Shown here: positions 36,101 to 47,800 of the stretch, piece after piece
Layout: each line of letters begins with the position of its first letter
How positions within the stretch are numbered: position 1 is the first letter of the stretch
Assembly (NCBI RefSeq): GCF_932526225.1
Contig: NC_064035.1
Coordinates: 7,749,501 to 7,813,500 of the forward strand
DNA: 64,000 bases
Origin: Nematostella vectensis
Lineage: Eukaryota > Cnidaria > Anthozoa > Actiniaria > Edwardsiidae
Reading direction: 5' to 3'
Notes under the pieces: generated by a model
Database searches by the model: none
What the model was told of the DNA's origin: nothing
What the model saw: only the letters and a program-made list of their open reading frames with translations
Translations under genes and position numbers: made by a program

Positions 36101-37338
36101 AAAACACCTGCTAGTGTGAAAAAAGATAACATTCCTTATCTGCTAGACCTTTTGCATTCATGTACTGAGATATATAGATGTTTAGTTTATTACCTTAAGA
36201 ATTGCTCCGTCCATGAAATCCCACATAATCACTTGACCATCGCCGCTGCAGGAGATTACCTGTTATTGACAGCAGAGATACTGTAAGACACTGTCAGCAT
36301 TATTCCAGGTTATGATAAAATTCCTGATCACAAACTACTTACTAACCGAGAGTGAGGTCATGCAGGGAAATATCAAACTGACGCCTTGGTGCACAGACTG
36401 AGGCTTTGTGAGGTGGATGTAAAGTAGGAATTGGTTACTAATAATCTCAGCAAATGTTTCCATCATTATTCTCTTTAACCTTTAAAAAGTCTTGTAGATT
36501 TCAGTTCAAAATTTGTCACTTTTTAAGCCCCAATTGTGCAACTAGTTTTAGGTCTCAAAGTCGCAAAAACTGAAAGCATTGATTAGCTGTACAACTGATT
36601 TCATAAACATTTAGTAGCTGGTGATCTTGTGCTAATGCTTTGGCAGCTAGGATAACCAACACTTTATTGATCAGTATTTTAATGATTGTCTGACTGTTTG
36701 GTAATCCATGATTGCTAGTTTAATGGCCCCTGTTACTAGCAAGCAGCCAAAAAAATAAATAAGCCATGACAAGGACTAGAAATAACAAAATAGGATGTCT
36801 GACCCCATTCTGCCATTTTCTAAGCTCACCTGCAGCTCATTTGTTGTGTCTGCTGAGATCCCAACCACTTGTGAAGTGTGTCCTTTGAGTGTGTGCTGTA
36901 ATGAGCCAGTCTCTGTGCTGTACACATGGATGTGTCGTCCACATGCACAGAAAAGGTTCCTTAACAAAATGTAAAAGGTATCAAGTACTTTTTTTACAAA
37001 CAGTGCAAGTTAGCAGCAAGATCCTAACGATCCCCAACATTCTCTGGCATCCTTTACTACAACAACTTAAAGAAATAGTTTTCTTAACACAGCAAACGAA
37101 ATAGCTATAAAAACATCACATATTTTTTATTTCAATGTTAGGAAAACAAAACAACCAACACTCCAAAAATAAGAAAAGTATTTGTAACCCTTGTCGATAA
37201 TATAAACTTCTAGGCCCAAATAACTTACCGAGAGTCCTTGCTAAATACTGGAGGTACAGAGACTAGCGATTCTCCACCGACAAGTCTAATTTTCCCCAAA
37301 GTTTGAAGTATTTCTTCTCGTTCACACATCTCCGCCAT
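24111..37338 (-). CDS. WDR75: WDR75 (Utp17/Nan1), nucleolar WD40 protein, 23 exons, 829 aa
   Basis: WDR75 is a t-UTP/UtpA component of the small-subunit processome, needed for pre-18S rRNA transcription and processing in the nucleolus. Exon ends on the minus strand: 37338-37229, 36959-36830, 36259-36194, 36074-35987, 34920-34811, 34056-33980, 33689-33594, 33439-33354, 31998-31843, 31433-31371, 31079-30964, 30862-30755, 30511-30274, 29938-29829, 27553-27477, 27306-27215, 27132-27037, 26948-26782, 26370-26314, 26036-25964, 25478-25319, 24905-24856, 24274-24111. All 22 joins keep frame. WD blades include DGQVIMWDF, GDQLGRIIIW, SVLVLWQ, GKFKMWS, VLTLWKP and FLMVWNL. FDPRTQALVMN (about 337-347), NTPAHVLPAVSVLCASFLKSL near 740 and the terminal YDFSWM are family hallmarks. 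Length matches human (830 aa). Start: MAEMCEREEI, first ATG. Confidence 0.97.
27834..29634. mobile_element. 1.8-kb TTAA-flanked TIR element in WDR75 intron 14
   Basis: Inverted ends of about 140 bp: TTAA|AGTGCATCTGAAGAAATAAA at left, and inverted TTAA|AGTGCATCTGAAAGAATAAA at right. Both continue through ATATCCTC.AAAACGG, GAATCTTTATT and TTTTTTACAGCCCTTTGAAT. Flanking TTAA could be the target duplication. The two ORFs overlapping 27939-28208 are in the TIR and interior and look non-coding. Same terminal type as 43350-46613. Confidence 0.85.
33764..33835. mobile_element. Single end of the ATTTCAATAAAGG MITE family
   Basis: ATTTCAATAAAGGTTGTCAG followed by CAAATGGCAGTTCTG matches the left end and subterminal part of the MITE at 19500-19732. 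No right end is seen. It lies in WDR75 intron 6. Confidence 0.7.
34353..34768. repeat. About 36-bp minisatellite in WDR75 intron 5
   Basis: About 12 copies of CACACACCACAAACTGCCAT followed by TGGCAAAACTAT. Two unit types alternate (GCCATTGGCAAAACTATC and GCCAATTGGCAAAGATATTA). The apparent 126-144-codon frames are repeat artefacts. Confidence 0.93.
35038..35227. mobile_element. 190-bp near-perfect hairpin in WDR75 intron 4
   Basis: Arms of about 80-85 bp: the left has CTTCTTCAGGGCAGACTGAA, CGTTACAAGCTTATTTA and AGTGGCGCGAGACGC. The right has the complement of each in reverse order with only a few mismatches. A loop of about 20 bases around CTGACAAAAACGCTG joins them. Probably a young palindromic MITE. 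Transcribed in either direction, the RNA would fold into a long hairpin. Confidence 0.9.
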
Positions 37339-37354
37339 ACTTGTTTCTTTGCGG

Positions 37355-37360
37355 CACGTG
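37355..37360. promoter_or_regulatory. E-box CACGTG upstream of WDR75
   Basis: A canonical palindromic E-box within GGCACGTGGC, 17 bases upstream of the WDR75 start codon. CACGTG is the MYC/MAX-type site found at many ribosome-biogenesis promoters (established knowledge). Its use here is inference. Confidence 0.4.
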
Positions 37361-38124
37361 GCTTAAGGTGGTCAGCGGACGAATGCAGTAGATTGGTACT
37401 TCATGGGTTTTCTGTGGTTTATTTCCTGTGGTCGATGTCTCGTTGTGATACGTGACAGTTACGCGTAAAATGGACCATCGCCGGCATGCAATGACTACAT
37501 AAATGTGAATTTGCCAGGGATAATAGTGGCCATGGGCTCGCCCCGGCCCCTCACAGACTACCCTGTTTTTGTGTGTGTTTGTTTGTTTTTCACATTTGTG
37601 AAGTTTGACTATCGACCCTTGGGAAAAGGTGTATACAGGAGTTCAATCTCATACTGGTCAAGGAAGGGGGGGGGGGCAGAAACCACAGTGATGCTGAACC
37701 TAATATTGTGGGATATTTCTTTAATCCTTCCATTGTCAACCAACTTAGTAAAACTTTATTTATTTTGTAAGCTAAGGTTTATCACAGGAGCCATTTACAT
37801 TTTTTTTACTTCATCGGCAACTAGAACACACCAGATCCCAGTATCTAGCCATTTATTTGCCATTTGTGACAGCATTGTAAAAATTACTTTGCCTGGGAAA
37901 TAAGAACGACAATTTTCAGGAGCGGATTCAAAAAAATTTCTGACCTGACTCTGAACCCTGTCGCCTCAACGAACAGAATGAAGACAAGCAGCTCACAGCT
38001 GGTATTTTACCTATTAAATCATTTTGACTTAGTTACGTGAACAGGCGCGCATCCGCGCCTGATTTTCCAGCATAGGTTGTTGGTATAGACAAAGCATAAA
38101 ATGCTGGTTTATTGTGTATTTATG

Positions 38125-38545
38125 TACACTCTTTTTTTATAAGAACGTCTAATTTTCAGCGATGTTCTTAAATTCCAGTGTATATAAAAATCACACAAAT
38201 GATCAATAGCAATAATATTTAAGGTTGTTATTAAGAACACAATTTGATTCTAAATTTTAGAGCGTATCAGACTACAAAACAATATTTTGCTGCTAAAAGA
38301 GCCTCATCATGTTCTTAGCCTCTGTCAGGAGGAGGTATTGCGACATCTTTAATTTAATGTGGTAAATAAAGAACAAGATTTTATTTTTCAGTGGTTGTTT
38401 TAAGATTTCTTGTAATTTGTCTCCCAAAATTGGTGGAAAACAATAACAAATATGTCGCTGACCATGGCTGTTTAAAATTTGGCGAAAGCTCCGGCTGGAT
38501 ATTATAATATAAAAAAAACGTTTCTTATATAAAAAAAAGAGTGTA
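38125..38545. mobile_element. Dispersed TIR repeat, copy 2 (complete ends), 421 bp
   Basis: The left end TACACTCTTTTTTTATAAG and the right end read inverted TACACTCTTTTTTTTATATAAG, then AACG. The interior contains TTAGAGCG and AATTTGATTCTAAATTTTAG, shared (inverted) with copies at 22826-23050 and 60490-60690. Confidence 0.82.
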
Positions 38546-38611
38546 TTAATAGATCAATCCAGAAAGTTTTGTCCAGTTAATAAACAATACATTCCAACAG
38601 TGCATTTGCAA

Positions 38612-38617
38612 TTTATT
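38612..38617 (-). terminator. Candidate TMEM87 poly(A) signal
   Basis: AATAAA on the minus strand about 260 bases after the TMEM87 stop codon, before the MITE at 38125-38545. A second copy lies nearby (about 38637). Assignment is tentative. Confidence 0.35.
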
Positions 38618-38876
38618 TTCGCGCTATGTTGCTATTTTATTTGCAAATAAAATCTCTTCCCTGTTGTCACCTCCAAACTAATCAACAGATATATAAACTT
38701 GTACGTCAGTTGTATGATCTTGTTCACAGGTGGTAGGATCTTGTAGACTGGGGGATAATCTTGATGAACGGAGTCGTTTGCGTACATGGTACTAAAAGAG
38801 AACCCACGCTTGCATAGACCTCACTGGATATTCTGAGTATCCCAGAAGAGCTTAGCTGGTTAGCCAGAGATTCTCA

Positions 38877-41800
38877 TCACTCCATCTTGGACATTTCGAA
38901 TTTTGTCGTCATTAGCTCCTAAATACAGTAGTGATTGTAAGTCTGATGATATATGGTAGCAGGTGGCGAGATAGGAAATATAGTTAGTAACCCACCAGAG
39001 ATACACACATTAATATATTTGGAATTTAAGTGATTGCTTTGTGTTTTAGTATGCGGGCCAGGGGCTCGTTTATCAAAATACCCGAGAATTCTCGGGCCCG
39101 AAAACGATTTATTCCTAAAATTTGAAATGCTGGCTAATTTCTATAAAATTCATGGTATCTAAATGTGTGAAAATATCGTCAAACATCGTATTTTACCACA
39201 AAGATTTATGTAAAGGATGATTCTCTTTATAGATTTATAGATTTTGATCTTTCCCGAACTTCTCGGGCCCAAATGGCTTAAGAAAGTTCTCGGGACCTCG
39301 CAGTCACCCGAGACTTTTCGGGTAACTTTCTGGCTTCAGCGAAACTTCGAAAATAGCCCTATTGAGCGTAATCATTTGGAATATGAACCAAGAGGAAGTT
39401 TAAACTGCTATAAAACATAAAAGCGGTTATCAAAAAGGAAAACATGCGAAATTTTGGGTAAAAATGGAAGATAAAGTTTTCGGTCCCGAGAATTCTCGGG
39501 TGTTTCAATAAACGGGCGCCGGGTATGATACACATACAGTACACCTATTTCAATAGATGCAAATGTCGAACGGCAAATGGTAGTTGTAAGACCAATCGCG
39601 GGTTGTAGATATGATTACCCCTAAAGAGTAAGTAGACTATTCGCACGAGTTATTCACATTTTCCTGCTTTCAGTGAAATATGAGGAGTATTTTTGGATGG
39701 TAGCACTGCAATTTGAAAATTTCCATTTGCCATTTGCGCTGACAACGTATTTTTAAATAGGTGTATATCTGTTATGTGCTTAGCGCCCGGGCGAGGTATG
39801 ATACACATATGTTTGTCATGTGTTTTTACTATGCGGGCGAGCCATGTTGTGTGTGCGCCGGTAGGTAAAAGGCACCGATACCCACCTCATCTGAGTCGAG
39901 CACACTTGGGAGGACTCTAAAACACGTAAAGTGTGGGTTAAAAACGCTGTAACAAGTAACAGCAATACTCTAAAACACGTAAGTATAGCCTAAAATACTA
40001 CAATAAGCAACAGAAACAAACTTACCCTAAACAGGGCAAGAATGGGTTATCCTTTTAGACAATGACAGCAAATGCAACAACAGCAGAGGAAGTAGCAAAA
40101 ACAACAGCAGCAAAAAATACAATAAGAACAGCAACAATAACAACAACAACAACACCAGAAGCAACAACAACAAAAAATAAGAACAGCAACAACAACATCA
40201 TTAACAACAGCAACAGCACGAAAAAAAAAAATAGAGGAACTAAAAAAAGGTAAAAACAGCGATTGAGACTCACGCGTCGGCTGCAGAGGTTGGGATATTC
40301 TCCTCGACCCATTTCAAGTCATCATCCTACAGGAAAGGCAATGGCAAAATTTTAGTTTTGTGTCACAAACATCTTCATCTTTAAAACTTAATTAGTTGCA
40401 ACTTATTTTTACACAGTTTTAGTTAAAGTAAGCACTATTTTTGTATTTATGTATTTTTTTAAATAAACAAAATATAGACAACAGAATTTTTGTGAAACAC
40501 ATAAAAACATTACCATTACGTTTTGACAAATGTTTGAAGGTGACAGTGTTCGTTACATGCACTGTGCATAGAAAGAACAAAGTTACATATAACTCACCGC
40601 TTTTTTCCTCTGGTCGCCATTTGCTTCGGATGAGGTTGATTTTAGATTGTTCCTGTTTTTCATACCCTCTAAAGAAAACAATTGGAAAACACATCTGTGA
40701 AATCAAGAGGCTTTTTTCATGTCTTTTTCATGCACTTTCACAGACACAGAAATGTGTTTTCTTGCACGCCAGGCGGCTACTTTGTGCGGATCTAATATTG
40801 ACAAGACTTTATAGCCGATATCGTTGGTGCGCGACCGCCGAGAATTCAAATCTACTTCTCAACAGGGAATAGAGCGTTGTCAATCATACCGACGTGAAAA
40901 ACCAATTCCCTTGATGTATCCAGTCGAATTGTTTGAAACATGAAAGTCATCGATTGGTTTAGTGGGTTGATTGACAAACAAGACAAGGATTTAGGATTCG
41001 CCAAGGTAAACAAATTGGGCTATCAGCTACTAGTGCAAAGAACTAACCAAATGCTTCCGAAAGTGTCATGTTATCCTCGTCTTCATCATCGCCAAAGTCC
41101 ACAAGAGGGGTGAACGCATATCTGATCACAAAAAAGATGCCAGTCAATACATTCATTACTGTTATTGAGTCCTCGAATACCGTTCCCCAATATAACAATA
41201 TATATATAGATAGGGTGGGCGCCAGAAGGTAAAAGAAAAATAACACCAACGACCATATAGAGAAGGACTGTAGAAAGAGAAAGGATAGATAGTGGCTGGG
41301 ATTCGTGGTGAGAGCAGCGGGGTCGGATAGAGAGAGAAAAAGATCTGTGAAGGGCTGTGCCTCGGGGCACTTGGAGGACAGTTAACAGGTAATAGATTTG
41401 TTCAAGGGTTCAAGGGCTTTCACATTCATAGAAGGAGGTAACATTGGGTGATACCTTTGGTTGTTTGCTGTAGGTCGCCATAATACCATGATGACCAGTA
41501 GGATGAGGGAGAACAGGAAATGCCAGAACGCCTCGTCCACCCATAACTCCGACCAGTCCTGCACACGGTAAAACACACCTGATAACCGACTCATACTAAA
41601 AACATGTGACATTTAAGTGGCAAACTAATGCCAAAATAAACACAGACATAGCTTTCACCATTACACCACAGGGCGATAAAACAATACAATCTTTCAATGA
41701 AAATAAGCCCTTCAGATAGAAACTTTTCAGAATGATTTGTAAGCACTGAAAAATTTGCTTATTGTTGTTATTCCACCATGAAAAGCAGGAGCGCACACAA

Positions 41801-44800
41801 GTTTTTCACCCAAAAAGCCACATGCTTTCTTAGTGGAAATAACTACATTTTTACAACAAAGTGTCTCTCCACTGACATTTGCCCAAATAAGATTAATAAA
41901 CTGTATGCAAAATATCTTTTTTGCAAATAATAAAAGCATGCAAAGTTACACACAACAATATCAGCAACATATTGTCACAAGGAACTAGACTGGAAGCAGT
42001 CGCAGCACAATGTCTAGCGTTTCCCTTGTCTAGGTAAGGAACAAGACAAGAAGGAATGCTTGCAGTTCAACATGAAACTTACCGTGATACAATTGACCAT
42101 CTTGTGTGTTTTGATGGACCAGATCATGTAGGCTACAGATGCTGAAATATGAAAGGCATTTAAAGGTTAAAAAAAGACTTGAAGCCATATTTTTTTTATT
42201 GTTCCTTCGAACTTGAGGATTTTTTTCAGTAACACTAGGTGTAAAGGATTTTCATCCCAACTTAAAGAAATTATTATTCTTTGAAAATCCCATTAATATT
42301 TGTTTACATGGAGCCATGACATGATGGATCGAAATTTCTTTGAGGGTTCCATTGTGCAGTTCTAGAAAGGATCAGCACTCCGCCTACCAGCATAAATTTC
42401 AACCCTTTTGTCAAAATGTGGAAAAAGGGTTTAACTCCCTTGGATATCCTTGGAAATTCCCAATTCCCTCTCTGCGGTATGGATAGATTTTTGAAATTCC
42501 ACATTTTCTTACCTAAAACAGCAAAGACAAGCGTGTTGGTAAAGTGCCTGTAGAGGGATAATTTGATGACGTTACGGCGAATCTTGAGTGTACGTGTAGT
42601 CTGCACCAGGGACATGAATATCCACCAGCAGATAGCAGCATCCAGCACAGCCAGAGGTAGCGCCGCTATCAGCTGCTGCTTGCCCAGGTCCGCAGAGTGC
42701 TACACAAAAAGAAACACATTAACACACAGGTTCCGCAAAGTGCTATACAACAGAAACACATATACACACAGAGCCAGCCAAGTGCTACCCAAACAGAAAC
42801 ACGTTTACACACAGGGTCCCCAAAGTGCTACACAAACAGAAACACATGGTCCGCCAAGAACTACAAAAACAGAAACACATTCACACACAGGGTCCACCAA
42901 GTGCTACACAAACAGAAATGGTTTTCAAACACAAAGTCTATCGTTAATAGGCGACTAGCACTCAGACATCACATATCTTTTTGAATGGCAAATTATAGCC
43001 AAAATAAACAAAGAAATGGCTGTGCGGATCATGCAGAAGAGCGACAGAAGGTCTTTTTGGATAAATGGAACTTTCTGGCAGTGTGCTGTTGCTGTTGTTA
43101 TTTTTCTGCTAGAAGACAAAGAATGCGCAAGTTTGCCACCCAAAAAGTCACATGATTTCTTAGTGCCTATTCTAATCACATACAGTGAGTGATCGGAATG
43201 AAGCTTCCACAGTAGCAAGAATGAAGTACAAGCCACCGACCCCCAGCACGCGGTGGAGTGAGCTGCCAAGACGGGGCCTGAAAAACAGGATGACAATGAT
43301 GAGTGCAATGTTTTTTTCCTTATACATTTTGGAGTTTTTTTATGTTTATTTAAAGTGTTTCTGAAGCGAAAGGAAACATAGCCTTTTTGTATCATTTTTT
43401 TTAAACCTCAAATATCAAAGAAACAACATTTCATAGCTTTTTCGATCCACATAAACCAATTGGAAAAAAATTATTGCGTGAAGTTGGTGTTTTTGTCCTA
43501 TCAAGTGCAACATTTTGAAGGGCTTGTGACGTCACACGGTTGCTTGCTCAGCGGGAAGAGAAAAAGCGTGCGAAAGGAAGGTGACGGTCATGGCCACAAC
43601 ACAAGCCAGTAGAAGTTTACTTTGCGGATTCCCGAGGCCACAAAAGCTGCAAAAATTACGGCCTACCAACTGACTTGTCAATATTCCTTCCACCCCTAAA
43701 ATGAGACGGTGCAAATAGACTTATCTGGTGTGAAAATCGCTGAGGAAATCAGAATTTTGCACCTTTCGAACCTTAGGCAATTTGAACAAGCTGCTACGTC
43801 GGAGCCAACGAGTTCAATTCTAAAGATATGGATAATTATAGAAATCTGAGCTGAAGGGTCGTTTAAAGTGTTTTGGTCGATTGACATAATCACCTGTAGA
43901 GTTGAAATTACACGATCAGGTTTAGGCAAGGTGGGAATCGAACACACCAAAAAAATAATCCCTCGAAGCGTTCTGGGGCCATTAGAATAGCAAAACATGC
44001 TGATGGGGCGAAAAATTCATGATTTGATTGACCTGATGAAGCCCAGAGTAATCATTGTGAAATTAGAAGCGAGGAGGTTAAATATTTCTAGGAATGATTT
44101 TATTTTATTCCATATCCTGCCAGAAGCAGAGTATTAATACAAATTGTTGTTTGTTCTGTTGTTATTCTGGGGTTAAATTTATGTAGGGTACAAAAGAGAG
44201 GGTTTTTTTTGTATATTCATGACAGAAAACCATACAATCTGATGATACCAAATAGACCCTTGTTTTCTACCATAAATGATCTATAATATCAATACAGCCA
44301 TCCTATGAAAAACGTGCAATTCCATTGTTTTTATTTGAAAAGTAGGAGCCTTGGTAACTCGAACTATATCAACTCAAACTGAGTTCGATTTTCCTAGGAT
44401 TTGGATGATAATTTCAGTCATGAAGCATCATTGATTCCTAGTATTTTGTGGTGTTGGTGGGGGGGGGGCACATTTTTTCATGTATGTCCATTTGGCTCAA
44501 CAGGGGGGGGAGTTTCCTCCCCCTTGTTCTAAGCTATAGCCCTGCTGCTAAATCAAACTATTTTTTTTATATTTCACCTTCAGAGTTAGAAGGGGAATGT
44601 GCATCTACCCAAGTGACTACACAAAGAAGTTTGTTTTCACACTTAGGGCTACAAATAGGGGGATCAAGTGTTTCCAGGGTGGCTAGTATGAGGATTTCAC
44701 GGAAAGGAGATCCAATGTCCTTTTTTATGTTTTCATACAAAATCTCAGAGATTAGGGGACCACAGCGGTCCACCCCAAGGTCCACCTTAGATGGAGAAAG

Positions 44801-47800
44801 AAAGCTATAGAGAGTTACCTAGCCTTACCTTGCTAGTCCACCATGGCTAAGCTTGCTGTCATATACTAGGTGAAAAAGACTATATAATCCATCATGTTGA
44901 CACTCACCCTCAACTTTTCATAGTACAGTATGCAAATAATTTCTTCTCCTGTATCTATACAATTAGCAGTAGAATGTTTTTTTTTACTGTTGACTGTTAT
45001 CAGCTAGAAAATAAATAAAAGCTTATTGCATAACAGACTAATGCACATACACTGGCTAGACACTCAAAAGTTAGTGACTATTCATGGTCAAATGGTGAAT
45101 AAATATTGGAATCAATAAACTTGTGGATATTCTCAATCAAGAACATTTTGCACAAGACTATGCTAAAGAAAAGGGGTATGTATGCTGTACAGCCAATCTA
45201 AGTTTTCTGATCAACTTTAATGTGAAATGAGTGAGTAAACCTTTAATTTTACGCAATGCACAATGGTGAGTTTGTAATGGACATGCCAAGTGCAATGAAA
45301 GACCTCAGAGCCCTCGGCTGAGGCCATAGGATTATGATGATGAAAAGAGAGCGATATCGCTAAAGCTTGTATATTTGACCAGTGTCTCTGCTCTGTATTT
45401 ACTGTATTATTTGATGAAAACTAATGATGAGTCCCTCACATAAACTAAGCTGATGTTGACTAGAAATCGAGTACAGACCCTGTAGCATTAATGTGCCTCT
45501 CAATGATTCTTACAAAAATTAAAGAATGTTTGCTAATACTCTATCTCATGGGCCCTCAAGTGCACATCAACAGAAGCCCAGCATCTGCAAAACGGCAAAA
45601 GAGAGAGTCATTATCGAAAAAAAGAACATTTTAAAAGTCAACATGATAACTCTGATAAGTATTTTTAGGAAAGAAATTATGGATCCTAACAAATTATCCA
45701 AGCCAAGTCAACAGAATCCACATTAGACCTATACTAAATGGATAACGTTTTGCTATTTGGATACAGTGCATTGTTTTTTTATTACAAAACGGTGTAAAAT
45801 ACTTTTATATAAGTTATACTTAATTAATATATACGAAGTAATTTTGTGAGTCCCCATTTTGACTTTTTTGAAACTAAATGGATTAGGTTTCACAATTATG
45901 TTTTGCTAGTTGAATAAATTGCATTTATTTTGTTAAATACAAAATAGAAGGTAAATTTATGATGTGATGTATGATTTCTTTTCGGATTGCTACTGAAAAC
46001 CAGCTAAAAAGTGCAGCTTCGGCAAGCGTATTATCGTATTTACTCGCATCCAGATCACAGCTCGAGTACAGAAAAATAAACTCACCACAAGTTCTAGACT
46101 TCTGAAAAACTGCCCTGGAAGCCGTGATTATCCTCTCCGAAGGTAGATCCAACAGATCATTTTATAATCCACTTATTTCTCCCTGCATCGTGCAAATGAC
46201 TCTCACCCGTTCAGCTCCAAGGGAATGCACTGCTCCTTTCAATCCAAATTCGCTCCTGTTGCCTCCCGAAGAGTTTTATATGACTCTTTACTGGACTATT
46301 TGTTGTAATCAGACATTGTAAGAATATAAACGCAACAAATAGTAGGGCAAACTAGTGAACTTTTTGGTCAATGATCGATTCAAAATGGCTCCTTCAGCGT
46401 AGTAAGCAACCATGTGACGAAAAACAGGGGGTGCCTATGAAGTAATTTCGCTGTATTTTTTGTTGCACTTGTTACCTCTCTTTGAAGAATAATTGAATCA
46501 TGTTCCTCATAATCTTTTATTTTTACTTTTCTTTTATAATATTAAGCGAAGATTGAATTTTATAATAAGCCTAAGAACAGCCTGACACAATTTTCGCTTC
46601 AGAAACACTTTAAGGCTGTAAAAATGGATACAGACTTGAGGGTTTGTTTAGGCTGCTAAAGGCTGTAAAGATAGATACAGATATTATACTTTGGGCTCAT
46701 TTTTTGTATATATTTGATGAAGCACTGCGGGTTAAGACACAGACTCTCCGAATGCAACCTTATTTGAAATAGGTGTATATTAGGTCCATAAAATCACACT
46801 TATGGATTGGCGCTCTGGGTGTGGCACCAGGTGTGGGCACTTACTTGACAATCCCAAAGCCCATACTGACGATGATAACTAGCATTCTAGCTAGGGTCCT
46901 CTTAAGTGCAGAGACAAGTTCGGCAAACACCACCAGGCTAGAAGCTAAAGAATGGGTATCAATGAGCATTATGCATTGTTGCCAAACATAGCTACAGAAT
47001 AACCAAGGTTCGACTGTGGCAGTCGAAAAAATTTTTTTATATTCAACCCATGTTGAATTGAAGTCACCCTGTTTTATTAGAGATTTGTAATTAACTGCCA
47101 ATTAGCCTAAACATCGGACTGAGGTTGTGAGTAGTTACTGTTACTTAATTTCAAGTCTATGTTTCAAATCCTGTTAAAATAACATTAAAAGCTACACTGT
47201 AAGTACTCACTTGAAAACCCAGTGTTGTTGATGTTGTTGAATTCTGAATAAAACACAGCTTTCTCTAACATACCTGTATATAAAAACAATCACAAAAATG
47301 GTCAATACCAATATTGAATCAATTGGAAACTTATTCAACAATGTCAGACAAATAGAAATACCATTGTACCATTGTGCCTGATGAGTTAGACTTAAAGTTA
47401 GATTTTTCTGTTATAGGCACAGTAATTTCAAGATATTTTTAGATGATATTGCAATCAAAACACCATGTAGTGGCGATCTGAAGTGCAGAATTTTAAACTT
47501 ACCAAGAGCTATGACACCACCAATCCAGAACTGTGTGATAAGGAAGTAGGTAATATTAATACAAGGAGATTAAGAGCCTTTAATGTCCAACAACAAATCA
47601 AAGATGCCATTTTGGTGTGGCGATCTGTACCTGAATCCTCAGGAGATCCCTCCACTGACAAGCCGAGATGATGAGCCAAATAATACCAAACAAAAGGTAA
47701 ATCAAAGACATGATGCCATAAAACTACAAAGAAAATGAAATCATATTATTTCACATCTACTACATCTCATCAATTGTAGAGAATAGCAACATATTTATAC

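Larger units (their letters stand above)
37339..38876. other. Intergenic: WDR75 promoter side to TMEM87 3' end, no gene seen
   Basis: No supported exon. Just upstream of WDR75 is an E-box (37355-37360). The centre holds a complete dispersed TIR element (38125-38545) and a short G run near 37668. The right part is the TMEM87 3' UTR. Confidence 0.6.

Noticed and set aside
40270..40326. TMEM87 ending at an in-frame TGA in exon 23
   Set aside because: The TGA overlaps a good GTGAGT donor, and splicing to 39916-39886 and 38918-38877 gives the VLDSDE and FEMSKME tail conserved with human TMEM87.
42955..43395. 146-codon minus-strand ORF overlapping TMEM87 exon 17
   Set aside because: It reads exon 17 in a different frame and runs through MITE copy 2; the DFLGGKLA peptide comes from the MITE end. 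The phase-correct exon 17 frame encodes the conserved TM segment.
43520..43535. TGACGTCA inside the 43350-46613 element as a CRE
   Set aside because: It lies within a transposon in a deep intron; no promoter context.
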